From assembly GCF_040954645.1 (NCBI RefSeq), contig NC_092805.1:74990564-75054563 (forward strand): DNA of 64,000 nt. The letters are read 5' to 3'. Position numbers and translations under genes: made by a program. The notes under the pieces were generated by a model. That model worked only from the letters and a program-made list of their open reading frames with translations, was not told the DNA's origin and searched no databases. The DNA comes from Diabrotica undecimpunctata. Taxonomy: Eukaryota > Arthropoda > Insecta > Coleoptera > Chrysomelidae. Shown piece after piece: positions 10,157 through 21,562 of this stretch (positions are counted from its first letter, which is position 1; the number at the start of each line of letters is the position of its first letter).

Positions 10157-11637
10157 TTGCGTATATATGTTGTACAAATGGGGTAAGCTACCATCACCTA
10201 CACATTTACATTTACATGTGTATAATGTCCACATTGCCTAAAGTTAGCCTATAGTATTTTGATTCCCATTTCTCCCCATTTGTTAAAGACACTTCCAGGT
10301 TTTATTGTTTACTTTTTAAGGAACTTCTATTATTTTTGTATTGCATTAAAATTTTTTAAGTTATAGTGTCAGATTGAGGTTATATTTTAAAGTTATATTT
10401 TAAAATTGAATTGTCCACTTCTACGCCAAATGCTAAAAATTGTTTAAAATTAACGCTATATATATTTCCCGTACAGTCAAGCTTGCGTTACTTACATTTC
10501 AGCGGTATCTCAAGCTTTTATAACGCTCCCAATTAATCCTATTGAAATTTACGTTTTTTTTATTACGATGTACATAACATGTTTTTACAAAATAATCGTT
10601 CATTTCAATTTTTGTCTGTATAATAACTTTTTATTTTATTTTTCTGGTACGTCACTGGTTTAATGCGAACATGGCAGTATCAATAGGTTTCTTGGAACAA
10701 GCGGCCAAACCGTCCGAAACTATGAACAAATAGTCGACCAGCGCGAGTAGGGAGGATAGTACTAATGACAGTATTCTTGTTCTCTCACTGATCAACTGTT
10801 TGCCACGAATTCTGACTAGTTTGACTGTTTGTAGGAATGATTATAATATTTCATGAGTTCACATGGTATTCACGTGATAACTCCGTCTGTTGGGTAGACA
10901 GATTATAGTAATTATACCGGGGTAATCCAAAAATTATAAAGTAAAAGAATTTTTAGAACAAAATAATTTATAGAAATAGAAGTTCAAATTTAACCTATCA
11001 CACCAATTCGGGGATAACAAATTAGAATGTAATTGTATATACAGTATCAATATTGATCAAAAATTACTTTAAAAATAAAACTAATTTTAGCTTTATTAAT
11101 GAATATACAGGGTCCTTAAGTAATTGTACAAACAGAAACCGTAGATTATGCACTTTAAAACGTTACGATTTAAGGCCGTTCCTCGCGATTCTGGGCATAG
11201 CTAAATTCCAATGTAAAAGTTTATATCAAATAACGCAAAAACTATGGCAGATATTGAGATGATTCTTTTTTTATATGAAAGGTCTTAAAAAGTTCTAGTG
11301 CACTATTTGGTTGTAAATTAATAAATTGTTTAAACAATATTTTTTTTTCAAATATTTTTAATTAAAATAAACGTAAATTTTTTTTTTTAAATAGGGCACT
11401 ACAGAATTTGACCCACTTTTCGAATCTGTTTTTATTTTTAACATAAAGTGTAACACAAAGCAGCTATTTGATATAAACTTTTTAAAAAATCTCAAAGTTC
11501 TGCTAAATGTTACTCTCTCTCGGTCAGTACAGGCTGTCTTTGTCGATAACTTCTGGATTCTCGCCGACAGGTAGGTAAGAAATATACACTCTCTCATAAA
11601 TAATGTTGAATAACATTATTAGGGCTTATTAAAGAGT
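10157..11637. other. Non-coding stretch after non-LTR remnant
   Basis: The first few hundred bases probably are the 3' untranslated part of the non-LTR element; a repeated ACATTTACATTTACATG word lies at 10200-10218. The rest shows no gene. Short frames at 11053-11262 and 11358-11597 resemble nothing known and are likely chance. Confidence 0.35.
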
Positions 11638-11756
11638 AATACCCAAATATTTTGCAGTATTTGAATATGGAATTTGATTATTTATATTTATTGGACAATA
11701 CCCAAATATTTTGCAGTATTTGAATATGGAATTTGATTATTTATAGTTATTGGAAT
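11638..11756. repeat. Two-copy tandem repeat, period 59 bp
   Basis: A unit starting ACCCAAATATTTTGCAGTAT at 11641 recurs at 11700 with almost no differences, so the duplication is recent. No coding content. Confidence 0.9.
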
Positions 11757-11838
11757 ATTTATTTTAAACGTTTTTGTTAGTAAAGTTTACATAATATATG
11801 AAGTTTGTTTCGTCACTTGCTTGTCCAGTCATATTAGT

Positions 11839-13204
11839 CCAGGGTAATAAGGATTTTCTCGTGACACTCAATAATCCAGGTAGCTGACAACTTTTTTAGT
11901 TATTGTAGACCTATAAGAAGAAAACCTATCTGTTTCTTGCCTAAAGTTTGGAGCCGTTTTTTTAATGATTAACAATTTAATGCAAAAAACGCGATTTTTT
12001 TTTATTTTTTGCACTCCATTATAAAGCTAAATAATTGACATAAAATTACAAAATTTTATTTTTTAGAATATTGACAAAGCTTCAAAATGCCGATTTTTGA
12101 AGGTTGAAAAGTCAATTTGTTGCTTCGCAAACTGCAAAATAAGTGACAATTGATATTTGTTAAAAACTTTTAGTAAACTTAAACTTTAAACTTTGGAGTT
12201 CCACCCAAAGTTGGGTATTGGGGTACTTAACAAACCCTCAAAATTTGGGACCGATATATTAATTAGTTTAAAAGTTATTGTATTTGTTTATCTCAGAGAC
12301 CTTTTTTTACAATAACAACAGAGATAGAAAATAATAAAGATAGGGTAATTCTGTGGGTGACAAATGAAAGCAAAAGACTTATACTATCAATATGCATTAA
12401 AAAAAATAAAAGAATAATTTATTATAGTCAAAAATCCTGATGTCAAATTTTTGAAATTATGTAGTTGATAAACATTTAGAATAACTTTAAAAACATTGTC
12501 CCTAGAAAAAATCTTTTTTTACATTCGAAAAGCTAGTATTTTCACCCGAATTTTCAAATAAAAATATTTGGCCTAGGTTAATTTGGACCAAAGTTAGCCA
12601 TGTTCTTTTGTTAATTCACAGCTAATTTGATTATAATAATTAAGGAACCTTATTGACGCCATGTTAAAGAATGGGATTTGTATTTTTTGTTAAAAAATTT
12701 GCACAAACATTGTACCTTTACAGGACCCTCTACGAATTTTAAAAATGTAGTTCAAATAGTGACTGAATAGGAAGAACCCACAAATCCATGGCGTTTAAAT
12801 ACCGAACAAATAATTTTAAACTAATAAAATTTTCTATATCTCCGGAACTACACAATGGATTTTGATCACTCTTTTTTTAATTTGTATGTAATTTCTACGT
12901 ACATTACAAATATGTAATTTGTTTATATATTAATTAATTAATAAATGGTCTAGTTTGTTTAAACAATTCGTGAAAAAATAATTTTCTTCCAAAAATCTAT
13001 TTTTTTAATACCTAGTATCATTAATAATCATAGAAAAAATCGCGTTTTTTGCATTACATTGTTAATAATTAAAAAACGGCTCCAAATTCAAGGCAGGAAA
13101 CAAGTAGGTTTTTTCCTATAAGGTCTACAATAACTAAAAAAGTTGTCAGCAACCTGGATTATTGAGTGTCACGAACATGGTCTATTTTTTGCTTATTTCC
13201 CTGG
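11839..13204. mobile_element. MITE-like element with long terminal inverted repeats
   Basis: The left end (CCAGGGTAATAAG ... GTGACACTCAATAATCCAGG at 11861-11880) is mirrored at the right end (CCTGGATTATTGAGTGTCAC at 13153-13172, then CTTATTTCCCTGG ending at 13204). The inverted arms extend about 160 bp inward, to the ATTGTTAATxATTAA and AAAAACGCGATTTTT stretches. The interior has no reading frame. This is the structure of a non-autonomous DNA transposon. No convincing target duplication was found, so the superfamily is open. Confidence 0.75.
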
Positions 13205-13440
13205 TATATATTTGATTAACATCTGTGTAATTTTTCTGTCGCTTCCTCGCTGGTTTTGCATATTGCTATGATAGCAGTATCATCGGTAAATGTTGCAATT
13301 GTATTATTTTCTAGAACAATAATATAACACGTATACAAAAGGTAAAGACACTTCTTTGTGGCAGCCCTGCTGTAATTTCTTTCAGTTCCGTGTATGTATC
13401 TTCCTGTTTAATTCTGAAATATCTTTCCAAGTATTTGAGA
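13205..13440 (-). pseudogene. Jockey-like RT fragment
   Basis: Minus-strand translation gives ELKEITAGLPQRSVF (RT block 4, about 13400-13350) and, after a frame change, ATFTDDTAIIAICKTSEEAT (catalytic TDD, about 13300-13235). These match Jockey-clade RT. Only some 75 residues survive, with a deletion between the two blocks. It is separate from the next feature because the order of RT and C-terminal blocks is incompatible with one element. Confidence 0.75.
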
Positions 13441-13479
13441 GTATCGTTTTGGTAAATATAGTCTTAGTTTATAGTTACG

Positions 13480-14295
13480 GCGTCTTTGCCATACTTTATC
13501 ATATACCTGAGTCACATCTTAAATTGTCCATCATATTATCCTTCATGATCCATGTTTCACATCCATATAGTAATACAGTATATTTACATGTAACAAATTA
13601 AATCCTTAGTTGTAAATTTTTGAAATAATTACTCAGTATACATCCAAGTTTCATAAATGCTCCTTATAAATCTCATAAGACATGGTGTAGACTCATAAGA
13701 CATTGCTCCGCAAGCCTTGTAAAACACTACACCATGTTTCTCATGGTTCTATTAAAAATAATAACATTCATTCTAATATTTAATTTTCTGGTTGCCTTTT
13801 CCAAGGCAACATTAAAGAGGAGACACGCCAGAGCCCCCCCCCCCCCCTGTATTTGACCATCATTAACGTCAAAGCATGTAGAGTTTTCTCCTTCAATTCT
13901 AACGCACGAGCTTACGTTTTGCATTGTTAGTTGGGTCAACTTAACCAACTTCGGTGTGATCCCAAACAAAGTCTATCATTGCATTATATAATGCAGTTCT
14001 TTTAACACTGTCATAGGCTTTTAAAGTCGACGAAGAGATAGTGTGTATCTATGTTATATTCTAGTGACTTTTCTAGAATCTGCCCATGTGCTTGAATTTG
14101 ATGTATAGTTGATTTTGCAGCAGTAAATCCGCATTGATATTGACCAACAATATTCTTTGTAAAATGTTTAAGTCTTTCAAACAATACATTGCCGAAGATT
14201 TTATACGCAGATGCTAACAGAGTAATGTCTCTATAGTTCTTACAATCAAGTTGATCGCCCTTTTTATGACGGCATTTGACACTTCTATTATTGTT
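13480..14295 (-). pseudogene. RTE-like non-LTR RT fragment
   Basis: Reading down from 14290 the minus strand encodes KKGDQLDCKNYRDITLLASA, then GQYQCGFTAAKSTIHQIQ, LEYNIDTHYLFVDFK, and in the open frame 13969-13727 VRIEGENSTCFDVNDG and LACLLFNVALEKA. At about 13560-13520 a GCETW-type C-terminal motif follows in another frame. A run of about ten C at 13837-13847 disrupts the RQGDALACLLFN block, where Gly codons replace it. Several frameshifts make it a pseudogene. Confidence 0.8.
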
Positions 14296-14370
14296 GGGTT
14301 TTCACTGTGTAGTTGACGATGTGGATTTTGTTGATTGTCTATGTTGGAACCTCCTTCAATATTGTGTATA

Positions 14371-14375
<5 letters not shown>

Positions 14376-14441
<66 letters not shown>
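14376..14441. repeat. (TA)n microsatellite
   Basis: About 65 bp of near-perfect TA repeat between the RTE-like fragment and Penelope-related sequence. Any Ile-Tyr reading frame through it is meaningless. Confidence 0.97.
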
Positions 14442-14444
<3 letters not shown>

Positions 14445-14499
14445 AGTAAGGTAAGAAAAAGAAGTACTTGTGACTCGTTATATATAATAAACGGATAAT

Positions 14500-15104
14500 A
14501 TATAAAATTGTTTTGGATGGGTTGGAGTCAAAAAAAGGAGCTATTTGTTAACTATTTTTTACTCGAGCTTTCAATTGTGTTTACAATTATTATCAAGAGC
14601 TGCTATAAAATACAAAATATCTTACAAAGTTGAACTAGAAAGAAAAAATTTTTGTTAACTCACCAAATAAAATTAGTTTAGTATATAAAAATGCTGCTAA
14701 CATATTTCAAAAAATATTAATACAAAAATGCTATAATCTAATAAATGCTTCTCTGAAAATTTAATATAATTTTGAAAAAGTTTCTTAACATAAAAACAAT
14801 TGAATTTATAAATAAATTTGAATAGTGACAATTACAATTAAGCCTCAATATCATAAATACCAAGTTAAAATTTTTATTTTCGACAATTATATTGCCAAAA
14901 ATAAAATTTTGTATAAAAATTCTTTTTTGTTTAGTAACAAAAAAGAAGAAGATTTATTCACCATTGATAGATGCCTAAAAAAATGTAACAAATACATGGA
15001 AAATTAAATCAAAATGTGACATTTTACTGGTTTCATATATAAACTACATAGAAATAATATAATTATAAATTTTGCTTAGATTTTGAATTTCTGACCTTTT
15101 GTTT
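14500..15104 (+). other. Penelope-like terminal/5' sequence, no gene
   Basis: A motif block at 14555-14605 (CGAGCTTTCAATTGTG ... TTATCAAGAGC) resembles the terminal (pLTR) text of Penelope-like elements and precedes a Penelope RT fragment. Small open frames such as 14825-15007 show no recognisable domain. Confidence 0.4.
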
Positions 15105-15300
15105 AAATTATGGTCTTTCACCCATTCTAAGTAGCTATGTCATGGATGATGTTATCAGTGATTGTATCAATAATTGCACTTTTTTCATTCCTTTTATTAA
15201 AAGATATGTAGATGATTTAGTTTTGGCACTTCCTACTTATTCCACTAGAATAAGCTTGACCGTTCAACTGGGCCCGGACTACCTCCTTCTAATTCTTTAA
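15105..15300 (+). pseudogene. Penelope-like RT fragment
   Basis: Translation gives LSPILSSYVMDDVISD, then FFIPFIKRYVDDLVLALP (catalytic YVDD at about 15205-15220). This is the Penelope RT palm, lacking everything before and after. Penelope-like elements encode RT plus a GIY-YIG nuclease; only the RT core survives here. Related copies are at 34240-35330 and 47579-48010. Confidence 0.75.
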
Positions 15301-15419
15301 ACTCCTGTTTTGAAATTAATAATTTCAAAATAATACTCATTATTTTGTCTAATTACTTATTTAGTTGTCAAAACAGATACATTATTACCTAAAGAAGTGA
15401 AAGTGGTTCAATTTAGAAA

Positions 15420-16027
15420 TCTTATATACTAAAACGCTAAGCCCTTTTCTTGTCCACCACTTTACTCAAAAACCATATTAGATAATTAAAATATTTTTTC
15501 GGAATATTATTAGTATTACGTATGAGATTGTCAAGATATACTTTTGGTACAAAAAATCACTTTCGGTTTTGAGATGACCGGAAGTTAAAATTTACTTTAA
15601 GTTTTAGACCCCACAATGTATATATGGATCGAAAGGTCTCGTCGAGACGAATCTAAATATGTACTTCCGGTTGCGATCCGACACCGGAAGTGACCCGAAA
15701 CGCGCATAAAACGTCAAGATAGAGCAAATCTGACACCGGATTCGTGATCAGCATGCAAAATTAACTGCTAAATGATATCCATGTCGACATTTGATGAACT
15801 AAAAATTGCATTTCGGTTTTGAGGTCGACTTCCGGTTTCGTTTTTATTAGTCAAATCAATAGAGAATTCAACGTAGAGTTTAAAAATGTAAGTTCACGAA
15901 ATTATCATTTACAGTTTTTGAGTTATTGATAAAAATATTTTTACTTCCGGTCATTGTATATATTGTATATTTTTCTCGCAAAATAAAAATTTCATTTAAA
16001 AAACTCGATGTCGAGTTGGTCCGCTAG
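15420..16027 (+). mobile_element. Non-autonomous Helitron, 608 bp
   Basis: It begins with TCTTATATACTAAA, a 5' end often seen in insect Helitrons. It ends with CTAG at 16024-16027. Ten bases before the end of the element is a perfect hairpin (AACTCGA-TG-TCGAGTT, 16002-16017). The element sits between A (15419) and T (16028), the standard Helitron A/T target without duplication. The inside has GC-richer CTTCCGGT-type repeats and no Rep/helicase gene, so it depends on an autonomous partner. Helitrons move by rolling-circle replication. Confidence 0.88.
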
Positions 16028-16250
16028 TTATATAGTAAATAATAAATATTTGAAAACTGATGCACATATTTCTCCCGCGATTTGGGCTTCAAGTACTAAT
16101 TTTATAAATCGCACTATTAATAGACGTAAATCCTTTCATTTTAATTTCATGAATGTTTTTATTCGCCACATCTCAACATTTTCCATTTCAGAATATTTAT
16201 CATCAAACTGTAATTCTACGTTAAAAGCCAATTTGTCAGTAAAAAAGTAA
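16028..16250 (+). pseudogene. Possible MULE-type transposase fragment
   Basis: The frame contains ISPAIWAS, then NRTINRRKSFHFNFMNVF and RHISTFSI. The pattern P.IWA ... RT.N...SFH..FN..F...H resembles the C-terminal part of MULE-like transposase proteins frequent in insects. About 60 residues are left, and the Helitron end replaces its upstream part. This rests on recalled family pattern, so confidence is low. Confidence 0.35.
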
Positions 16251-16898
16251 CAAAAAAACAAAAGAAAATATAAGATATAAAAAAACGAATTCGGCAATAC
16301 TGTGACCTCAAAATATCTTGTTATACATACCTGTATGTACCTTTGCTAAGTTGTGAATTAATTATTTAATAAATAATATTACTCTGGTATACTCCTATTA
16401 TTCTAATTACACCATAACCGCACTGAATAGAAGACCTCCCGCTCGCTTTATTGTATAGACCCAAGACTTTTCACTACAGGGGTTGGGTGTCCGGTTGTAA
16501 GTAGGTAAAAAGCCCAACTTTAGTACAAGATGACGTTTAGACTATTCTTCGTGAATGGATTTTGTTTTTGTAAAGAAAGATATTTTTGAAATAGATATCG
16601 CACTGAATTTTACCGTTAGGATTTTCGAGGATAAGCCTTAAGCCAACTTGCTTCTTTTAAAATGTTGATATTAAGAAAGATACAGGGTTTTAAAGTGGAA
16701 ATTTAAAATTTTATATTTCGCTATAACTTTTACGTTTGTAAATATTTTTGGACAAAAATTTACAATTGGATGCTTTTGCGCTTAACTTTTTTGTTTTTTA
16801 ATAGCATAATATTAGTTCGTTAGTAAATAATAATAGTCCATTTGTTCGAGATGTAATTATAGTTACTCGTAAGCTGTAACATAATCGTATAAATAAGT
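16251..16898. other. Non-coding stretch before BEL LTR
   Basis: No gene or known repeat seen. Moderately AT-rich. Confidence 0.3.
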
Positions 16899-17355
16899 TG
16901 TTACGTCCCTCCACACATATTCTTAGTTTTTATTAATAATTTTTATTATTTTATTTTTATATTTAATTCTTTAATTAACGTGTGTGTATGTCCTATAATC
17001 GTGAATTAACACGGACCTGTACAGTCCGCCCCCCTAAAAGTCTTAAGGAGCAAAGCTACGAGACGACACGCACCTCAGTTTTTAGTCTTGTATAAATCAG
17101 TGCGCAAAACACTCCAGTATTTTTGTGCAAACCTGACGACGCGGCTTTAAGAAGATTCTGTCCCCGAGTCCACCCCAGTGCACTGTGCAAGAAGAAGAAG
17201 TATTAGATCAACATCACAGGTACCGTAATTTGATTGCATACACACACCATATTTATATTAATTGATAAATTTACATATAACTTATTTTCGCATAAAATGA
17301 ATACCAGCACCCAAATAAACATTTATGAGCGAGTGTTTCTCTTATAGAATTTACA
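16899..17355 (+). repeat. BEL/Pao 5' LTR (single copy)
   Basis: Starts TGTTACGTCC and ends TTTACA. It contains a TATA-like word (TATAAATCAGTGCG) at about 17090-17104, which would start element RNA, and a GC-richer middle (17000-17180). It is followed after 10 bp by the primer site. Ends are inferred from TG..CA and the primer site because the partner LTR is missing. Confidence 0.6.
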
Positions 17356-17365
17356 GTCATTCATT

Positions 17366-17383
17366 TGGTCCTTCGAGCCGGAT
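17366..17383 (+). promoter_or_regulatory. Primer-binding site of BEL/Pao element
   Basis: TGGTCCTTCGAGCCGGAT has the TGG start and the text typical of BEL/Pao primer sites, where a host tRNA 3' end anneals to start minus-strand DNA. It lies just after the LTR, which supports both calls. Confidence 0.8.
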
Positions 17384-17992
17384 TAAAATTAGTTTAAAGT
17401 AATTTATTCAATTAAATACGCTATCAAATTATATATAAATTTTTAAATATTTGGGCAAAGCTTCTCAAAAGTTCGTTTAAAATCATTTAGAAAAATTCCA
17501 CAAGCGGTACACATCTGGCAATCCCAAGTTTACCTCCGTTAATCCCAAACAAGGGCTCTGTACCTGACCCATTGTTAAATATAAGCCTTAAGCGGTCAAA
17601 AGTTTTCCGAAATCACATAAAATATCTTTGAATTTAGAATTATTTAAATACAGGGTGGTTTATAAGTTTATATATTTTATTTAAATAACTTAGGAAATTT
17701 TAAAAACGCAATATTTATTGAACACTTTGGTTTTAAAAATATTTTATGCGTATATTTCTAGTTACAAATAAATAAATATATTTTGAATTTTGTTTAAATA
17801 ATACTTAGTGTTTTTTTGTTTGCTCAATTATACATACTCAAATATAATAAATATTTATTCTTACTGATACTTATTGAGTTTCATAACTTTAAAAGTATTA
17901 CATTATATAGTATACGAGTACATACTGAATTTATTGAGATCATTCTTTAAAGGTTCTTTGTGTTACATAAATTTCTCTTTCTAAAAATAATA
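17384..17992 (+). other. Leader of BEL/Pao element
   Basis: Untranslated stretch between primer site and gag-pol start, AT-rich, without a gene. An in-frame ATG at 17960 precedes the more likely start at 17993. Confidence 0.5.
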
Positions 17993-20900
17993 ATGTCTTC
18001 CAGAAATTCAAATAGAATTGTTCGTTTGCGTGCATTGATAAACATTGACATTTGTAAAATTAAACAAATGGAAAAGCTGGCAGACGAAGTGTTAGTTGAT
18101 GCTTCATTAATTCCAGGGTTTCTCTTTGCTGCAAAAGATTACGAAGCTATCAATACTAGTTTTAATGATCAACATACTGAATTAATTAATTTAATTGTTG
18201 TTGACGAAGACGCAAATTTGGATACGGAAGAATTAATTAGATTTGAATTTGCTAATAGTATTAATAAAATAGCTTCTCTTTATTTTAAACATAATTCATT
18301 ATTGAACAATACTACTAGTGGAACTCAAAATGTGTCCGCTGATCCACATATTAGATCAAAAACTAATGTAAATCTTCCTAAACTAAATTTAAGTATATTT
18401 GCGGGCGAGATTACCGATTTTCCCACATTTATAGATTTGTATAATGCTCTTGTTCATAATAATTCAGATCTTTCTAATACAGAAAAGTTTAGTTGTCTTC
18501 TGCAATCACTTAAGGGAGTACCTTACAATTTAGTTAAAAGCATTAAGCTTCAAGATTCTAATTATATAATTGCTTACACCTTAATTGATCGCTATGAAGG
18601 TAAACGAGACTTATCTAGAGCATTATGGAAAAATATACAGAATGCCAGTGTGGTTAAAACTGATGATCCTGTCTCACTTAGAAAATTATTAGGTATTTTC
18701 AATGAAAACTTAGCCTCTCTAGAAAAATTACTTTTTTCTCCCTATCAATGGGACTTCATTCTAATGAATTTACTGATGGACAAATTGGATGTAGAAACAG
18801 TTAGAGCATTTGAATTACACTTTGCTTCAAAAAATGTACCTTCCTATGAGGAAGTTTATAAGTTCGCATTGCAGCGTTGCACTTCATTGGAGTCGTATAA
18901 AAGACAAGTCAGCAAAAATATTAAATCTATTAATTCCCATACTTCTAATAACGTAAGGTATTCATCTCGTCAAACTTCTACATTTTTGACCAGTTCTGTC
19001 AAAAATAAGTGTCTATTTTGTGGTTCGGATCATGCTTTATTTAAATGCAATCAATTTCTTGCTGAATTGCCTCAAAAACGTTTTGATTTTGCTAAACAGA
19101 ATAAATGTTGTATAAACTGCTTGTCTAAAACTCATGTTACGGTCAAATGCCTTTCATCCAAAAGATTTACACATTGTAATAAAAAACATCATACTGCTCT
19201 TCATTTTGATAATCTCAATACGAATGATCATTCTTCTTCTCACAACGAGGTTGCTAGTTCATCTAACGATCCTATGCTTTCTATATCCGCTTTATCAAAT
19301 ACTTTGACAAATAATGTCTTGATAGCTACAGCTACAATCTATGTTCTCGATCGTTTTGGTAAAGCCTTGGAAGTTACAGCCTTGTTAGACAGTGCGTCTC
19401 AAGCTAACTTCATTAGTAAAGAATGTGCAGACAAATTAAGTCTCCCTAAATTCAATGCGGCTTTATCGATACAAGGTCTTGATAGGATGTGCACCCCAGC
19501 CAAATCAGGCGTAAAATTGAACATTTCTTCGTCTTATGACATAAACTTTCATTGCGAGATAGATGCAATAATTCTTCCTCAAATCTGTCAAAACATGCCA
19601 ACTGTTCCAATTTCTTTAGACAACTTGCCGTATCTTCAACATTTAAGGTTGGCTGATAAAATGGCAAATATTCCAGGTAAAGTTGATGTTCTATTAGGAG
19701 CAAATATTTTTCCTTACATCTTAACAGGAGGAATTATTAAAACCCGTAATGATCAGCTTTCAGCTCTTGAAACAAGTTTCGGTTATGTTTTGATGGGAAA
19801 TATTCCACCTACAAATATAACAAATATGTATTTCTTTTTTACGTCATTTTCTGCTAATGATTCTGAGCAATTAGATGCGACAATAAAACAATTCTGGGCC
19901 ATTGAGGAAGTACCAGAAGTTAAATCTTATTCTCCGAAAGACTCGTTCTGTGAGAAGCTGTATACTCATACTACTTATAGAAATGCCAAGGACAGATTTG
20001 TAGTAAATCTGCCTTTCAAAAACGAAATACCTTCTTTTGGCGACACAAAACGTTTAGCCTTACAAAGATTTAGTTCTTTAGAGCGCAGATTTGCCAAAAA
20101 TGAATCACTTAAGATTCAATATTCAAGCTTTATCAAAAGTTTCATAGATAATCATTATTTAAATCCTATTCAGCTAAGTACAGCAATAAATAATGCTTAT
20201 TATCTACCACACCATTGTATTTACAAGGAGTCCAGTACTACTCCATTGCGCGTTGTGTTTGATGCTTCCGCGCACGCCCTTAACTTTCCGTCTTTAAACG
20301 ATACGTTATATTCAGGTCCAAAATTACAAAATGATCTTGTAAATTTATTGCTTAAATTCAGGTTTCATAAATATGTCTTTACTGCAGATATTAAATCCAT
20401 GTTTACTCAGATTCTTATCGCTCCTGAGCAACAAAGATTTCAAAGAATACTTTGGCGTTTTTCGAAACAGGAATCTATTGCTGAATACGAACTTACTCGG
20501 GTTACTTTCGGTGTGTCTAGCTCACCATATCTTGCAATTCGTACTCTACAGCAGCTAGCACTCGACGAACCGGACTTACCTGTAGCCTCATCTATACTCC
20601 TAAAAGATACTTACGTAGATGATGTGGTGACAGGAAAGAATTCTTTAGAAAATAGTGTTCTTGCTATAAAAGAATTAATATCTTTATTGAAACGTGGTGG
20701 ATTTGAGTTACGAAAATGGGCAAGTAATGCCCCTCAGTTATTCTCTCTCGCTAATATTCCTTTGGATTATATTCTGCAACAGTCTTTTTCATTTGACTTA
20801 GATCAACCTTCGTTGAAGGTATTAGGACTTGGATGGAATCCACCATCTGATGATTTCTTTTACAAAATTTTACCTCTTCAAGCTTCCTGTACAAAGCGAA

Positions 20901-21562
20901 ATCTCTTATCCCAAATAGCTCGCATATTCGATCCTTACGGTATTCTTAATCCTGTCACTTTGATAGTGAAGACTATTATTCAACGTCTTTGGCTACTTGA
21001 TTTAGATCGGGATGCAACTCCACCTTTGGAAATTACTTTAAGGTGGAAACAATTTAAAATTGAACTGCCTATACTGTCTAAGTTTACTATACCTTGTCAT
21101 ATTTCTTTAAATGGAATTATTTCCTGTGAGCTTCATGGCTTTTGCGACGCTTCTTTACGAGGATCTTCTGCTGTTACATACATTCGTGTTTGTTATGATA
21201 CAGGAGTCATCAAAACTTATTTTCTTTTAGCTCGAACAAAGGTATCTCCTACCAGGGTACAAACTATTCCTCGTCTCGAGCTCAATGCAGCAGTAATTCT
21301 TAGTAAATTATTATCTTATATACTGCAGACTCTCACTATACCGTTTAGTAGAATTTACGCATGGTCAGATTCGACTGTTGTTCTTCATTGGATTAATTCA
21401 CAGCCATATAAATGGAAAACCTTCGTCAGTAACAGAATTTCTTATATTCAAGACAGGATTGCTTCAAAACACTGGCGATATATTCCTTCTTCATTAAATA
21501 GTGCGGATCACGGATCCCGTGGACTTTTCCCTGAGGATTTCTTAAATACTCCTGCTTGGTAG
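17993..21562 (+). CDS. BEL/Pao gag-pol polyprotein (gag, protease, RT, RNase H)
   Basis: An open frame of 1,189 codons from ATG 17993 (1,200 from ATG 17960; the later start matches the usual short basic BEL gag N-terminus). Gag lies around residues 90-300. Two CCHC knuckles (CLFCGSDHALFKC and CINCLSKTHVTVKC) lie at about 340-390. The protease has LLDSASQANFIS at about 463. The RT has VVFDASA, then DTYVDDVVTG with the catalytic YVDD at about 874. RNase H has GFCDAS at about 1050, PRLELNAA and AWSDSTVVLHW. The stop TAG at 21560 replaces the second Trp of the usual WW-GPEFL motif, and the frame reads on past it to 21712. No integrase. Confidence 0.92.
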   Translation: MSSRNSNRIVRLRALINIDICKIKQMEKLADEVLVDASLIPGFLFAAKDYEAINTSFNDQHTELINLIVVDEDANLDTEELIRFEFANSINKIASLYFKHNSLLNNTTSGTQNVSADPHIRSKTNVNLPKLNLSIFAGEITDFPTFIDLYNALVHNNSDLSNTEKFSCLLQSLKGVPYNLVKSIKLQDSNYIIAYTLIDRYEGKRDLSRALWKNIQNASVVKTDDPVSLRKLLGIFNENLASLEKLLFSPYQWDFILMNLLMDKLDVETVRAFELHFASKNVPSYEEVYKFALQRCTSLESYKRQVSKNIKSINSHTSNNVRYSSRQTSTFLTSSVKNKCLFCGSDHALFKCNQFLAELPQKRFDFAKQNKCCINCLSKTHVTVKCLSSKRFTHCNKKHHTALHFDNLNTNDHSSSHNEVASSSNDPMLSISALSNTLTNNVLIATATIYVLDRFGKALEVTALLDSASQANFISKECADKLSLPKFNAALSIQGLDRMCTPAKSGVKLNISSSYDINFHCEIDAIILPQICQNMPTVPISLDNLPYLQHLRLADKMANIPGKVDVLLGANIFPYILTGGIIKTRNDQLSALETSFGYVLMGNIPPTNITNMYFFFTSFSANDSEQLDATIKQFWAIEEVPEVKSYSPKDSFCEKLYTHTTYRNAKDRFVVNLPFKNEIPSFGDTKRLALQRFSSLERRFAKNESLKIQYSSFIKSFIDNHYLNPIQLSTAINNAYYLPHHCIYKESSTTPLRVVFDASAHALNFPSLNDTLYSGPKLQNDLVNLLLKFRFHKYVFTADIKSMFTQILIAPEQQRFQRILWRFSKQESIAEYELTRVTFGVSSSPYLAIRTLQQLALDEPDLPVASSILLKDTYVDDVVTGKNSLENSVLAIKELISLLKRGGFELRKWASNAPQLFSLANIPLDYILQQSFSFDLDQPSLKVLGLGWNPPSDDFFYKILPLQASCTKRNLLSQIARIFDPYGILNPVTLIVKTIIQRLWLLDLDRDATPPLEITLRWKQFKIELPILSKFTIPCHISLNGIISCELHGFCDASLRGSSAVTYIRVCYDTGVIKTYFLLARTKVSPTRVQTIPRLELNAAVILSKLLSYILQTLTIPFSRIYAWSDSTVVLHWINSQPYKWKTFVSNRISYIQDRIASKHWRYIPSSLNSADHGSRGLFPEDFLNTPAW

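Noticed and set aside
14825..15007. 60-codon frame before the Penelope fragment
   Set aside because: Lys/Asn/Ile-rich AT-driven text without Penelope or other motifs.
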